A stretch of DNA of 64,000 nucleotides from Pseudomonas sp. LS.1a (GCF_022533585.1 NZ_CP092827.1:4194001-4258000), one strand, 5' to 3'. Positions 9,174 to 17,745 are shown, counted from the first letter of the stretch. Program-made: numbers and translations. The notes: generated by a model from the letters alone, not told the origin.

Positions 9174-9191
9174 GGGTGGGCGGGGGCGGGG
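9174..9191 (+). other. G-quadruplex-capable G-run
   Basis: The plus strand reads GGGTGGGCGGGGGCGGGG, four G-runs with one-base loops, the layout expected to fold most stably. A further pair of G-runs starts just upstream at 9155. On the minus strand, the direction of aroP2 transcription, this is a C-rich tract. Confidence 0.5.
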
Positions 9192-9275
9192 CGGCGGCTT
9201 TGGCGCGTTGGCAGCGGCAAGGTTTGTTTACACAGCCGGGATCAATCTGAAATCAGGGCTGAATTCGGCCACAAA

Positions 9276-9293
9276 TGTACAAATTTCTTTACA
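9276..9293. promoter_or_regulatory. TyrR/PhhR-like box
   Basis: TGTACA-N6-TTTACA matches the TyrR/PhhR consensus TGTAAA-N6-TTTACA at eleven of twelve fixed positions. It lies about 490 bases upstream of aroP2. PhhR is the phenylalanine-responsive activator of phhAB in P. putida, so co-regulation of the aromatic permease is plausible. The distance is large for a simple activator site. Confidence 0.5.
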
Positions 9294-9347
9294 GGGTGGT
9301 TCGAGAACTTGCCAGTTGTCCGAAAATTTCTTTTTGTTCAATATCTT

Positions 9348-9450
9348 GGGGCCGCTTTGCGGCCCTTTCGCAACACACGGCCGCTCCCGCATGTGACGCG
9401 TTTTATTGTGGGAGCGGCCTTGTGTCGCGATGGGCTGCACAGCAGCCCCC
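9348..9450. repeat. degenerate REP pair
   Basis: Inverted arms GGGGCCGCTTTGCGGCCC... and GGGAGCGGCCTTGTGTCGCG around a spacer. The arms are less conserved than in the other pairs. Confidence 0.75.
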
Positions 9451-9466
9451 AAATTCTCACAGGCAT

Positions 9467-9492
9467 AAAAAAACCAGCCCGAAGGCTGGTTT
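9467..9492 (-). terminator. rluB intrinsic terminator
   Basis: AAACCAGCC / GGCTGGTTT form a 9-bp stem with a four-base loop. On the minus strand it is followed by seven T residues, a textbook terminator 20 bases after the rluB stop. Confidence 0.9.
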
Positions 9493-9512
9493 CTCATTGC
9501 TGCACAGGCCAA

Positions 9513-10580
9513 TCAGCCACGCGGCTTGCCGCGGCCACGGCCTGCCGGCTTGTCGCCTTCAGGCTTGCCCGGACGCTTGCGCATCTCGCTCGGGCGCTCG
9601 GCCACGGTGCTGCCACGGCCGCTCTTGCGTGGAGACTCTTCACGCGGCTGGCGCGCCGGGCGTTGCTCGGCTGCAGCGCCTTCGTGAGCCGGGCGCAGGT
9701 TGCGCACGCGCTCGCCACGGCCCAGCGGACGGGTGGACTTGCGCTGCAGGCGCTCCATCTTGTCCTTGGCCTTGAGCTTCATGGCTGGCAGCGCCACCGG
9801 CTGCAGGCCCACTTCAGCGGCGAGGATGTCGATTTCGCCCTGGGTCATTTCACGCCAGCGGCCCATCGGCAGGTCGGAGTTGAGGAACACCGGGCCGAAA
9901 CGCACGCGCTTCAGGCGGCTGACCACCATGCCCTGGGACTCCCACAGGCGACGCACTTCACGGTTACGGCCTTCCATCACCACGCAGTGGTACCAGTGGT
10001 TGAAGCCTTCGCCACCGGGAGCTTTCTGGATGTCGGTAAACTTGGCCGGACCATCTTCCAGCATCACGCCGGCCTTCAGGCGCTCGATCATCTCGTCGTC
10101 GACCTCACCCCGCACACGTACCGCGTATTCACGGTCCATCTCGTAGGACGGGTGCATCAGGCGGTTGGCCAGTTCACCGTCGGTGGTGAACAGCAGCAGG
10201 CCGGTGGTGTTGATGTCGAGGCGGCCGATGTTGATCCAGCGGCCTTCTTTGGGCCGTGGCAGGCGGTCGAACACGGTCGGGCGGCCTTCCGGGTCGTCAC
10301 GGGTGCAGATTTCGCCATCGGGCTTGTTGTACATGATCACCCGGCGGGTGGCCTCGGCGGCCTCTTCGCGCTTGATCAGCTTGCCATCCACGGCAATGGC
10401 GTCGTGCAGGTCGACGCGCTGGCCGAGGGTGGCCTCGACACCGTTGACCTTGATGCGGCCCTGGCTGATCCAGGCTTCGACGTCACGGCGCGAGCCAACG
10501 CCGATGCGCGCCAGCACTTTCTGCAGCTTTTCGCCGGATGGAGGGGTGATTTCGGTATCTTGCAGGTCTTGCTCACTCAT
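9513..10580 (-). CDS. rluB: 23S rRNA pseudouridine(2605) synthase
   Basis: Makes pseudouridine at position 2605 of 23S rRNA. The 355-aa protein has an N-terminal S4 RNA-binding domain (about residues 16-70, KLQKVLARIGVGSRRDVE) and a catalytic RsuA-family domain with the GRLDINTTGLLLFTTDGE motif, where the Asp of GRLD is the nucleophile. The C-terminal 80 or so residues are a basic, Arg/Gly/Pro-rich tail typical of RluB. It lies downstream of scpAB in the same direction, a widely conserved order, although a REP pair separates it from scpB. A clear terminator follows. Confidence 0.94.
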   Translation of the reverse strand: MSEQDLQDTEITPPSGEKLQKVLARIGVGSRRDVEAWISQGRIKVNGVEATLGQRVDLHDAIAVDGKLIKREEAAEATRRVIMYNKPDGEICTRDDPEGRPTVFDRLPRPKEGRWINIGRLDINTTGLLLFTTDGELANRLMHPSYEMDREYAVRVRGEVDDEMIERLKAGVMLEDGPAKFTDIQKAPGGEGFNHWYHCVVMEGRNREVRRLWESQGMVVSRLKRVRFGPVFLNSDLPMGRWREMTQGEIDILAAEVGLQPVALPAMKLKAKDKMERLQRKSTRPLGRGERVRNLRPAHEGAAAEQRPARQPREESPRKSGRGSTVAERPSEMRKRPGKPEGDKPAGRGRGKPRG

Positions 10581-10732
10581 CTGGGCACCTCCCGGTGTAG
10601 GAATGAAATAAGGGTTCTGGCGACGAACGCGCCAAAAGGCCGCGCATCATACGCGGTTCGGCGGGGGAACGCACTGGAGGGTAGAGGGTTTTGTGGGCTT
10701 TGCGAGGGGTTTCTGCCTAATGGTGATGTGTT

Positions 10733-10846
10733 GTCTGTACCGGCCCTTTCGCGGGCACGCCCGCTCCCACAGGTATAGCGCAGCCCTCAGGACCTGTGAT
10801 ATCCCTGTGGGAGCGGGCGTGCCCGCGAAGAGGCCAGTACAGACAA
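10733..10846. repeat. REP pair between rluB and scpB
   Basis: Inverted pair, arms beginning GTCTGTACCGGCC and core CGCGGGCACGCCCGCTCCCA. It sits inside the scpB-rluB gene series and may lower rluB read-through. Confidence 0.9.
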
Positions 10847-10854
10847 CAAAGGAA

Positions 10855-11625
10855 TCAGGGCAGTGACTTGCCCTCTTCCTCCACCGAGGCCTCAGGCTCT
10901 TCCTCACGCAAATCATCAAAATCGGTCTTCAGCCCTTCTTCCATGGCATCCAGTTCCACCAGCAAGCTTCGGAAGCTGGTTTCCTCCTTCGGCTCAACAA
11001 CCTCTTCCTCCTCCCCAAGGCTGGCATCGGCCAACGCCTGCAAGTGGGCCGGCACCGGCGCATCGTCCGGGTCGAGCAGCGGCTCCGGCTCCATTTCGCG
11101 CAGCTCGGCCAAGGCCGGCAGCTCATCCAGGCTCTTGAGGTTGAAGTGGTCAAGAAACGCCTTGGTGGTGGCAAACATCGCCGGCCGGCCGGGCACTTCG
11201 CGGTAGCCGACCACGCGGATCCACTCGCGCTCCATCAGGGTCTTGATGATGTTGCTGTTCACCGCCACGCCACGCACATCCTCGATTTCGCCCCGGGTGA
11301 TGGGCTGGCGATAGGCGATCAGGGCCAGAGTCTCGAGCAGCGCACGTGAATAACGTTGCGGGCGCTCTTCCCACAGGCGCCCGACCCAAGGGGCATAGTC
11401 CTCGCGAATTTGCAGGCGGTAGCCGCTGGCCACTTCCTTCAACTCGAAAGCGCGGCCGTTACACGACTTACCCAGCACCTCCAGGGCCTGCTTGAACACC
11501 TTGGGTTCGGGGCGCTCGGCCTCTTCGAACAGTTCGTACAGGCGCTCCAGGGATTGCGGCTTGCCCGAAGCCAGCAGAAAGGCTTCGATCAGCGACGCCA
11601 GGTCGCGGGGTTCATTCAGGTTCAT
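10855..11625 (-). CDS. scpB: segregation and condensation protein B
   Basis: Partner of ScpA and SMC in the bacterial condensin that organises the nucleoid. The 256-aa protein contains the two winged-helix units of ScpB; ALLETLALIAYRQPITRGEIE and GYREVPGRPAMFATTKAFLDHF are conserved signatures. The C-terminal 70 residues are strongly acidic (EEEEVVEPKEE), longer than in Gram-positive homologues. I chose ATG 11625 (MNLNEPRDLASLIEAFLL), which overlaps the end of scpA by 14 bases; a longer reading to 11682 would run well into scpA. Confidence 0.93.
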   Translation of the reverse strand: MNLNEPRDLASLIEAFLLASGKPQSLERLYELFEEAERPEPKVFKQALEVLGKSCNGRAFELKEVASGYRLQIREDYAPWVGRLWEERPQRYSRALLETLALIAYRQPITRGEIEDVRGVAVNSNIIKTLMEREWIRVVGYREVPGRPAMFATTKAFLDHFNLKSLDELPALAELREMEPEPLLDPDDAPVPAHLQALADASLGEEEEVVEPKEETSFRSLLVELDAMEEGLKTDFDDLREEEPEASVEEEGKSLP

Positions 11626-12466
11626 CAGGTTCTTCAACAAGCGCCGGGCGGAGCCGCACGTGAATGGCGGCGAAAGGTTCATTCTGCACCAGTTCGATCA
11701 GCGATTCCTTCACCAGCTCAAGAATCGCCATGAAGGTCACCACCACACCCAGCTTGCCCTCCTCGGCGGCGAACAGCTCGACGAATGGCACGAAACCGCC
11801 GCCTTTCAGGCGTTCCAGCACCTGGCTCATGCGCTCGCGGGTGGACAAGGTCTCGCGGGTGATCTGGTGGCTTTCGAACAGGTCGTTGCGGCGCATCACC
11901 TCGGCCATCGACACCAGCAGCTCTTCCAGGCTGACCTGGGGCAACAGCTTGCGCACCTTGGCCTGCGGCGCCTCCAGGCGCGGCACCACCACCTCGCGGC
12001 CAACCCGTGGCAACGCATCGATGCCTTCGGCGGCGGCCTTGAAGCGCTCGTATTCCTGCAGGCGGCGGATCAGTTCGGCGCGCGGGTCACCCTCCTCCTC
12101 CTCGACGTCGGCCGAGCGCGGCAGCAACATGCGCGACTTGATCTCGGCCAGCATGGCCGCCATCACCAGGTACTCGGCGGCCAGCTCCAGGCGCACGCTC
12201 TTCATCAGCTCCACGTAGCCCATGTACTGGCGGGTGATTTCCGCCACCGGGATGTCGAGGATGTCGATATTCTGCTTGCGGATCAGGTACAGCAACAGGT
12301 CCAGCGGGCCTTCGAAGGCTTCGAGGATGACTTCCAGGGCGTCCGGCGGGATGTACAGGTCCAGCGGCAGCTCGGTCAGGGCTTCGCCATAGACCAGGGC
12401 CAGTTGCAGCTGCCGAGGCGTCTCGGCCTGTTCGGCCGGTGCCTCGGGCGTTTCCACCTGGCTCAC
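11612..12466 (-). CDS. scpA: segregation and condensation protein A (kleisin)
   Basis: The kleisin subunit that bridges SMC heads. The 284-aa protein has the ScpA N-terminal signature FEGPLDLLLYLIRKQNIDI, followed by AAEYLVMAAMLAEIKSRMLLP and a C-terminal winged helix. It begins inside the last codons of the YciO-like gene through a 4-base ATGA overlap and ends 14 bases into scpB, so yciO-scpA-scpB are translationally coupled. Confidence 0.95.
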   Translation of the reverse strand: MSQVETPEAPAEQAETPRQLQLALVYGEALTELPLDLYIPPDALEVILEAFEGPLDLLLYLIRKQNIDILDIPVAEITRQYMGYVELMKSVRLELAAEYLVMAAMLAEIKSRMLLPRSADVEEEEGDPRAELIRRLQEYERFKAAAEGIDALPRVGREVVVPRLEAPQAKVRKLLPQVSLEELLVSMAEVMRRNDLFESHQITRETLSTRERMSQVLERLKGGGFVPFVELFAAEEGKLGVVVTFMAILELVKESLIELVQNEPFAAIHVRLRPALVEEPDEPE

Positions 12467-13092
12467 GCGTTGACCAGGAATGGCGTGGGGTCGCCGCAGC
12501 CTTCACGGACCAGTTCCGGTTCATCGCCGGACAGGTCAATGATGGTCGATGCCTTGAGGTCACCGAAACCGCCGTCGATTACCAGGTCGACATGATGCTC
12601 CAGGCGCTCGCGGATCTCGTGAGGGTCGGTCATCGGCTCGTCATCACCCGGCAGGATCAGGCTCACGCTCATCAGCGGCTCGCCCAGCTCGGCCAGCAAG
12701 GCCAAGGTGATGGCATGGTCCGGCACGCGCAGGCCGATGGTGCGGCGTTTTTCGTGCAGCAGCAGGCGCGGGACCTCGCGGGTACCATTGAGAATGAAAG
12801 TGTAAGGCCCGGGCACATGGGCCTTGAGCAGGCGGAAAGTGCCAGTGTCGACCTTGGCATACAACCCCAACTGCGACATGTCGCAGCACATCAGGGTGAA
12901 GTTGTGGGTCTTGTCCAGGCCACGCAGGCGGCGCACCCGCTCGATCGCTGCCTTGTTACCGATCTGGCACCCCAGGGCATAGGCCGAGTCGGTCGGATAC
13001 ACCACCACGCCACCCTTGCGAATGATCTCGACGGCCTGTTTGATCAGGCGCACCTGCGGATTCTCCGCATGAATCTGGAAAAATTGGCTCAC
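12463..13092 (-). CDS. yciO: YciO/Sua5/YrdC-family protein (L-threonylcarbamoyladenylate synthase-like)
   Basis: A 209-aa single-domain protein of the YrdC/Sua5 fold, which binds ATP and RNA and in TsaC makes threonylcarbamoyl-AMP for tRNA t6A. The SQFFQIH start, the GGVVVYPTDSAYALGCQIGN segment and KTHNFTLMCCDMSQL identify the YciO branch; its true substrate is less certain than for TsaC. I chose the GTG at 13092, with AGGA seven bases upstream, because it gives the family length and avoids overlap with rnm. An ATG at 13128 is the alternative. Confidence 0.88.
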   Translation of the reverse strand: MSQFFQIHAENPQVRLIKQAVEIIRKGGVVVYPTDSAYALGCQIGNKAAIERVRRLRGLDKTHNFTLMCCDMSQLGLYAKVDTGTFRLLKAHVPGPYTFILNGTREVPRLLLHEKRRTIGLRVPDHAITLALLAELGEPLMSVSLILPGDDEPMTDPHEIRERLEHHVDLVIDGGFGDLKASTIIDLSGDEPELVREGCGDPTPFLVNA

Positions 13093-13105
13093 GTAGTCGT
13101 CCTGT

Positions 13106-13966
13106 TCATACCGCCAAAGGCTGTTCATGGCTGAATCGGCGCCACAGGGGTGGCAGGTCCTCGGGCAAAGGCCGGTAGGCACCGATCTCGCCCCAGGTGC
13201 CGGGGCCGTGGAAGTCACTGCCGGCACTTGCCAGCAGGCCGAACTCACGGGTGAGGATGGACATCGTGCCCACCTGCTCGGCTGGCATCATTCCGTTGAC
13301 CACTTCAAGTGCCTGCCCGCCTGCCTGAATATAGTCGGCAATCAGCCTTCTGCGCTTGCTGCGGGTCAGATCGTAGTGCATGGGGTGCGCCAGGCTCACC
13401 CAGGCATTGGACTGGCGCAGGGTGGCGACGGTTTCATCGAGGGTCGGCCAGTGCTGCTTGACGTCCCCCAGCTTGCCGGCGCCCAGCCATTTGCGAAACG
13501 CCTCGCCGCGGTCCTTGACGTGCCCGGCACGCACCAGGTACTCGGCAAAATGCGGGCGCGCCGGCGCATTGCCGCTATCGCCCAGCTCGTGCTGCACGGC
13601 GCGGGCGCCTTCGAGGGTACCGGGCATGCCCTTGGCCGCCAGCCGTTTGTCGATTTCTTCGGCGCGCAACCAGCGGCCACGGTGCAGCGCTTCGATCGCC
13701 GCCAGCAGGGGCGGTGCGTCGAGCGGGAAGTCGTAGCCCAGCACATGGATGGTCGCGCCACCCCAGGTGCACGACAGCTCCACCCCGCTGACCCAGTGCA
13801 TGCCCTTGTCGCAGCAGGCCTGGCGCGCCTCGGGCAGGCCTTCGATGGTGTCATGGTCGGTCAGTGCCAGCGTTTGCACCCCGTGCTCATGGGCCCGGGC
13901 GACCAGTGTCGAGGGCGACAGGGCGCCGTCGGAGGCCGTGCTGTGACAGTGCAGATCAACATTCAT
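13106..13966 (-). CDS. rnm: PHP-domain 5'-3' exoribonuclease, RNase AM (YciV/TrpH)
   Basis: A 286-aa PHP-family metal-dependent phosphoesterase. The N-terminal [18 protein letters not shown] supplies HCH metal ligands, [14 protein letters not shown] the next motif, and [10 protein letters not shown] the C-terminal ligands. The E. coli homologue removes 5' nucleotides from RNAs, including maturation of rRNA 5' ends, and hydrolyses 3',5'-bisphosphonucleotides. It heads the minus-strand series rnm-yciO-scpA-scpB-rluB and diverges from yciB. Confidence 0.9.
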   Translation of the reverse strand: MNVDLHCHSTASDGALSPSTLVARAHEHGVQTLALTDHDTIEGLPEARQACCDKGMHWVSGVELSCTWGGATIHVLGYDFPLDAPPLLAAIEALHRGRWLRAEEIDKRLAAKGMPGTLEGARAVQHELGDSGNAPARPHFAEYLVRAGHVKDRGEAFRKWLGAGKLGDVKQHWPTLDETVATLRQSNAWVSLAHPMHYDLTRSKRRRLIADYIQAGGQALEVVNGMMPAEQVGTMSILTREFGLLASAGSDFHGPGTWGEIGAYRPLPEDLPPLWRRFSHEQPLAV

Positions 13967-14033
13967 GGAGGAGCGCTTTCGCTGGAATCGATGTTTGTTA
14001 TTATGCCGTCACATCCCGATTCTGGCTGCCATT

Positions 14034-14627
14034 GTGAAACAATTCATCGATTTCATCCCGCTGCTGCTGTTCTTCATCGTCTACAAGCTCGACCCGCGCC
14101 CTATGGAAGTCGCCGGCCACAGCTTCGAATTCGGTGGTATCTACAGCGCCACGGCCATGCTGATCATCAGCTCGCTGGTGGTCTACGGCGCGCTGTTCCT
14201 GCGCCAGCGCAAGCTGGAAAAGGGCCAGTGGCTGACCCTGGTGGCCTGCCTGGTGTTCGGCGGCCTGACCCTGACCTTCCACAGCGAAACCTTCCTCAAG
14301 TGGAAGGCGCCGGTGGTGAACTGGCTGTTCGCCCTGGGCTTCGCCGGCAGCCACTTCGTCGGCGACCGGGTGCTGATCAAGCGCATCATGGGCCACGCCC
14401 TGAGCCTGCCCGATGCCATCTGGGCCCGCCTGAACCTGGCATGGATCGGCTTCTTCCTGTTCTGCGGCGCGGCCAACCTGTTCGTCGCCTTCACCTTCCA
14501 GGACTTCTGGGTCGACTTCAAGGTGTTCGGCAGCCTGGGCATGACCGTGATATTCCTGGTGGCGCAGGGCGTGTACCTGTCGCGCCACCTGCACGACGAC
14601 CCATCTACCTCCAAACCCAAGGATTGA
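14034..14627 (+). CDS. yciB: inner-membrane septation/envelope protein YciB (IspZ)
   Basis: A small polytopic inner-membrane protein (197 aa, five to six hydrophobic segments) required for normal envelope growth and septation in several bacteria. The family start [18 protein letters not shown] is visible from a GTG at 14034; an upstream extension to 13965 would add residues not found in the family. [19 protein letters not shown] and [18 protein letters not shown] are conserved. It diverges from rnm, and yciI begins one base after its stop. Confidence 0.94.
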   Translation: MKQFIDFIPLLLFFIVYKLDPRPMEVAGHSFEFGGIYSATAMLIISSLVVYGALFLRQRKLEKGQWLTLVACLVFGGLTLTFHSETFLKWKAPVVNWLFALGFAGSHFVGDRVLIKRIMGHALSLPDAIWARLNLAWIGFFLFCGAANLFVAFTFQDFWVDFKVFGSLGMTVIFLVAQGVYLSRHLHDDPSTSKPKD

Positions 14628-14628
14628 C

Positions 14629-14928
14629 ATGCTCTACGCCATCATCGCCAGCGACGTCGCAAACTCCCTGGAAAAGCGCCTGGCTGCCCGCCCGGCGCAC
14701 ATCGAACGCCTGCAGCAGCTGAAGGCCGAGGGCCGCGTGGTACTGGCCGGCCCGCACCCGGCCATCGACAGCAACGACCCGGGCGAAGCGGGTTTCAGCG
14801 GTAGCCTGATCGTTGCCGAGTTCGAATCGCTGGCTGCGGCACAGGCCTGGGCCGATGCCGACCCTTACATTGCGGCCGGTGTGTACGACAAGGTGGTGGT
14901 CAAGCCGTTCAAGCAAGTACTGCCTTGA
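14629..14928 (+). CDS. YciI-family protein
   Basis: A 99-aa protein of the YciI/YCII fold (dimeric ferredoxin-like alpha-beta barrel), known from structures with a conserved His-Asp pair; here [19 protein letters not shown] carries the candidate pair. The biochemical role is not established. Its start lies one base after the yciB stop, so the two are co-transcribed, as in many proteobacteria. Confidence 0.88.
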   Translation: MLYAIIASDVANSLEKRLAARPAHIERLQQLKAEGRVVLAGPHPAIDSNDPGEAGFSGSLIVAEFESLAAAQAWADADPYIAAGVYDKVVVKPFKQVLP

Positions 14929-14934
14929 TCTGAG

Positions 14935-15043
14935 ACCGCGTGGGCTTCTTCGCGGGTAAACCCGCTCCCACAGGGACGGCGCAGGCTTCAAGCTTGCACT
15001 TTCCCTGCGGGAGCGGGTTTACCCGCGAAGAAGGCCACGCGGT
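14935..15043. repeat. REP pair, left copy flanking the Cpx-like operon
   Basis: Inverted REP pair with core CGCGGGTAAACCCGCTCCCA. The 89 bases 14949-15037, including the spacer, are exactly the reverse complement of 17747-17835 on the other side of the operon. Confidence 0.93.
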
Positions 15044-15133
15044 ACCAGCAGTTATACTGTTGCCATCAGTCTGCGGTATCTTTGCCACTGGCGGGCCGAT
15101 TTAGCCGCCGTCAATGGTTGAATTGAGTGAGTC

Positions 15134-15811
15134 ATGAGCGAGCTGTTACTGATTGATGATGACCAGGAGCTGTGCGAGCTGCTCGGCAGCTGGCTGACCC
15201 AGGAGGGATTTACCGTGCGCGCCTGCCACGATGGCCAGAGCGCCCGCCAGGCCCTGGCTACGCATGCCCCGGCAGCCGTGGTGCTGGACGTGATGCTGCC
15301 CGACGGCAGTGGCCTGGAACTGCTCAAGCAGTTGCGCAGCGAGCATGCCGAGCTGCCGGTGCTGATGCTCTCGGCCCGCGGCGAGCCGCTGGACCGCATC
15401 CTCGGCCTGGAACTGGGCGCCGATGACTATCTGGCCAAACCCTGCGACCCGCGTGAACTCACCGCTCGCCTGCGTGCCGTGCTGCGCCGCAGCCACCCCA
15501 CCGCCACCACCAGCCAGGTGGAACTGGGCGACCTGGTCTACAGCCCGGCTCGTGGCGTGGCCAGCATCGATGGCCGCGAAATGACCCTGACCCTGTCCGA
15601 AAGCCGCATTCTCGAGGCCCTGCTGCGCCAACCCGGCGAGCCGCTGGACAAGCAGGAACTGGCGCAGATCGGCCTGGGCCGCAAGCTGACCCTGTACGAC
15701 CGCAGCCTGGACATGCACGTCAGCAACCTGCGCAAGAAGATCGGCCCCCACGCCGATGGCCGGCCACGCATCGTCGCCCTGCGCAGCCGCGGCTATTACT
15801 ACTGCCTCTGA
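15134..15811 (+). CDS. OmpR/CpxR-family response regulator
   Basis: A 225-aa two-component response regulator. The receiver domain has the acidic pocket IDDDQE near the start, phosphoacceptor Asp52 in VVLDVMLPDGSG, the switch Ser in MLSARGE and the Lys of YLAKPCDP. A PhoB/OmpR-type winged helix follows (about residues 130-225), ending VALRSRGYYYCL. It heads the series regulator / CpxP-like / kinase and resembles CpxR. A GTAAA-N6-GTAAA site lies six bases after its stop, so it probably activates the downstream genes itself. Confidence 0.92.
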   Translation: MSELLLIDDDQELCELLGSWLTQEGFTVRACHDGQSARQALATHAPAAVVLDVMLPDGSGLELLKQLRSEHAELPVLMLSARGEPLDRILGLELGADDYLAKPCDPRELTARLRAVLRRSHPTATTSQVELGDLVYSPARGVASIDGREMTLTLSESRILEALLRQPGEPLDKQELAQIGLGRKLTLYDRSLDMHVSNLRKKIGPHADGRPRIVALRSRGYYYCL

Positions 15812-15816
15812 ACATC

Positions 15817-15832
15817 TTTACCGAGCCTTTAC
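15817..15832 (-). promoter_or_regulatory. CpxR box
   Basis: On the minus strand the sequence is GTAAA-GGCTCG-GTAAA, two perfect half-sites in tandem as in the CpxR consensus. It lies between the response regulator stop and the CpxP-like start, 82 bases before the latter. The arrangement suggests an internal CpxR-responsive promoter. Confidence 0.6.
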
Positions 15833-15913
15833 CATCCGCTGACCGCGCTTGACGGTGATCTCCCTAGACTGTGCTCATCCGGTAACCACCGGCCTATGTA
15901 AAGGAGAGACACC

Positions 15914-16330
15914 ATGCGCAAGACCCTTATCGCCCTGATGTTCGCCGCCGCCCTGCCGACCGTGGCCATGGCCATGCCTGAAGGCGGCCCGCGCCACGAC
16001 GGCCCGCATCATCGCGGTGATGCGCCTTTCCACCAACTGGACCTGAGCCGTGACCAGCGCCAGCAGATCGGCAAGCTGATGGGCGAGCAGATGAAACAGC
16101 GCCGCGACATCACCGAGCGCTACCTGTCCAAGCTGCCGGCCGCCGACCAGAAAGCGATGAAGGACGAACTGCAGGCCAACCGCGACAAGACCGACAGCGC
16201 GGTCCGTGCCCTGCTCAAGCCTGAGCAGCAGAAGAAGTTCGACGAACTGCAGAAGGAACGCGCCGCACAGAAAGCAGAATGGCAGGAGTTCCAGGCCTGG
16301 AAAGCTGAAAAAGGCAACAAGGCCCAGTAA
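15914..16330 (+). CDS. periplasmic CpxP/Spy-family (LTXXQ) protein
   Basis: A 138-aa exported protein with a signal peptide (MRKTLIALMFAAALPTVAMA), a His-rich segment (PRHDGPHHRGD) that could bind metal, and a mostly helical mature part. Two degenerate LTXXQ motifs are seen, LSRDQRQQI and LKPEQQKKF, the mark of CpxP/Spy chaperones. CpxP normally restrains the sensor kinase until it binds misfolded protein. An AGGAGAG site precedes the ATG. Its place between regulator and kinase differs from E. coli, where cpxP is divergent. Confidence 0.88.
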   Translation: MRKTLIALMFAAALPTVAMAMPEGGPRHDGPHHRGDAPFHQLDLSRDQRQQIGKLMGEQMKQRRDITERYLSKLPAADQKAMKDELQANRDKTDSAVRALLKPEQQKKFDELQKERAAQKAEWQEFQAWKAEKGNKAQ

Positions 16331-16344
16331 GCTGTCCGCCCGAT

Positions 16345-16383
16345 GCCCGGCCCGCCTCAGTGCGAGCCGGGCGTTTCTCGTTT
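16345..16383 (+). terminator. possible attenuator hairpin between cpxP-like and kinase genes
   Basis: GCCCGGC (16345-16351) pairs with GCCGGGC (16366-16372), followed by GTTTCTCGTTT. The U tract is imperfect, so partial termination is more likely than full. It would set a high CpxP to kinase ratio. Confidence 0.5.
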
Positions 16384-16396
16384 GCAGGAGGTGCAC

Positions 16397-17731
16397 TTGC
16401 GTTCACTGTTCTGGCGCATCCTGGCCAGTTTCTGGCTGGCCATCACCCTGGTTGCGGGCCTGTCGATCCTGCTGGGCCATATGCTCAACCAGGACGCCTG
16501 GATCCTCAGCCGCCACCCGGGCCTTAATACCCTGGCCAGCAAGTGGGCCAAGCATTACGAGCAGGAAGGCCTGGCTTCGGCACAGCACTTCCTGGAACGG
16601 CGCAAGGACCGCTACAAGATCGACGTGCAGGTGCTCGATGACAGTGGCGAAGCCGTGGTGCCCGGCACCTTCCCGCGCCGTGCGGCGGCCTTCGAGGCAC
16701 GCCAGCACAATGACCAGCGGCGCCTGCCGTGGCGCCGGCTGACCGAGGAATACACCAGCCCCGACACCGGCGAGACCTACCTGCTGATCTACCGCATCCC
16801 CCACCCGGCGCTGGATGCCTGGCACCGCGAAAGCCTGTTGTGGCCGCTCAGTGCGCTGGGCATTGCTTTGGTGGTGCTGACCCTGTTCAGCCTGCTGGTG
16901 ACCCTGTCCATCACCCGCCCGCTCAGCCGCCTGCGCAGCGCCGTGCATGACCTGGGCCAGACCACCTACCAGCAGAACAGCCTGGCGCAGCTGGCGGCGC
17001 GGCGTGACGAGTTCGGCGTGCTGGCCAAGGACTTCAACAAGATGGGTGCGCGCCTGCAAAGCACCATCGGCAGCCAGCGCCAGTTGCTGCGCGATGTGTC
17101 CCATGAACTGCGCTCACCACTGGCCAGGTTGCGCATCGCCCTGGCCTTGGCCGAGCGCGCCGAGCCCGAGCAACGTGAAGCCCTGTGGCCACGCCTGACT
17201 CGCGAATGTGACCGCCTGGAAGACCTGATCAGCGAAATCCTCGCCCTGGCGCGGGTCGATGCCGAACAGGCTCACGCCGAACCGGTAGACCTCAATGCCC
17301 TGCTCGGCAGCGTGCGCAAGGACGCCCAGCTCAGCGCACCGGAGCAGGACGTGCGCCTGGAGGCACAGCCTGGGTTGACCTTGCAGGGTTGGCCCACACT
17401 GATCGAGCGTGCCGTGGACAACCTGCTACGCAACGCCCTGCGCTTCAACCCGCCGGGCCAGCCGATCGAAATCAGCGCCGTGCGCGAGCAGGAGCGTATC
17501 GTGTTGAGCGTGCGCGACCATGGGCCTGGGGCAGCGGCGGAGCACCTGGCGCAGTTGGGCGAGCCGTTCTTCCGTGCGCCGGGGCAGGACGCGCCGGGGC
17601 ATGGGCTGGGGCTGGCGATTGCACGCAAGGCGGCCGAGCGGCATGGTGGCAGCCTGGTGCTGGAGAACCATCCGCAGGGTGGATTTGTAGCTCGGCTGGA
17701 GCTGCCTGTGACTGAGGCAACCGGCAGTTGA
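16397..17731 (+). CDS. sensor histidine kinase, CpxA-like
   Basis: A 444-aa membrane kinase. A first transmembrane helix (ILASFWLAITLVAGLSILLG) and a second near residue 155 enclose a periplasmic sensor of about 120 residues. A HAMP linker follows, then the H-box DVSHELRSPLARLR with His236, and an HATPase domain with DNLLRNALRF (N-box) and HGLGLAIARK (G2-box). I chose the TTG at 16397, with AGGAGG five bases upstream; an ATG at 16343 would place the start inside the hairpin. It pairs with the upstream CpxR-like regulator. Confidence 0.9.
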   Translation: MRSLFWRILASFWLAITLVAGLSILLGHMLNQDAWILSRHPGLNTLASKWAKHYEQEGLASAQHFLERRKDRYKIDVQVLDDSGEAVVPGTFPRRAAAFEARQHNDQRRLPWRRLTEEYTSPDTGETYLLIYRIPHPALDAWHRESLLWPLSALGIALVVLTLFSLLVTLSITRPLSRLRSAVHDLGQTTYQQNSLAQLAARRDEFGVLAKDFNKMGARLQSTIGSQRQLLRDVSHELRSPLARLRIALALAERAEPEQREALWPRLTRECDRLEDLISEILALARVDAEQAHAEPVDLNALLGSVRKDAQLSAPEQDVRLEAQPGLTLQGWPTLIERAVDNLLRNALRFNPPGQPIEISAVREQERIVLSVRDHGPGAAAEHLAQLGEPFFRAPGQDAPGHGLGLAIARKAAERHGGSLVLENHPQGGFVARLELPVTEATGS

Positions 17732-17745
17732 TAATGTAAAGGCCT

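Larger units (their letters stand above)
8874..9347. other. gene-free stretch between rluB and aroP2
   Basis: About 730 bases separate the aroP2 start from the rluB stop. I see no convincing gene here: short frames lack ribosome binding sites and family resemblance. The stretch holds a G-quadruplex-capable run (9174-9191), a TyrR-like box (9276-9293) in a locally AT-rich segment, a degenerate REP pair (9348-9450) and the rluB terminator. Confidence 0.5.

Noticed and set aside
13127..14722. Plus-strand open frame of 531 codons spanning rnm and yciB
   Set aside because: It runs antisense through rnm and out of frame through yciB, both well-supported genes.
15849..15870. TTGACG and TAGACT as a sigma-70 promoter for the cpxP-like gene
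   Set aside because: The two hexamers are only ten bases apart, far from the needed spacing of about 17.
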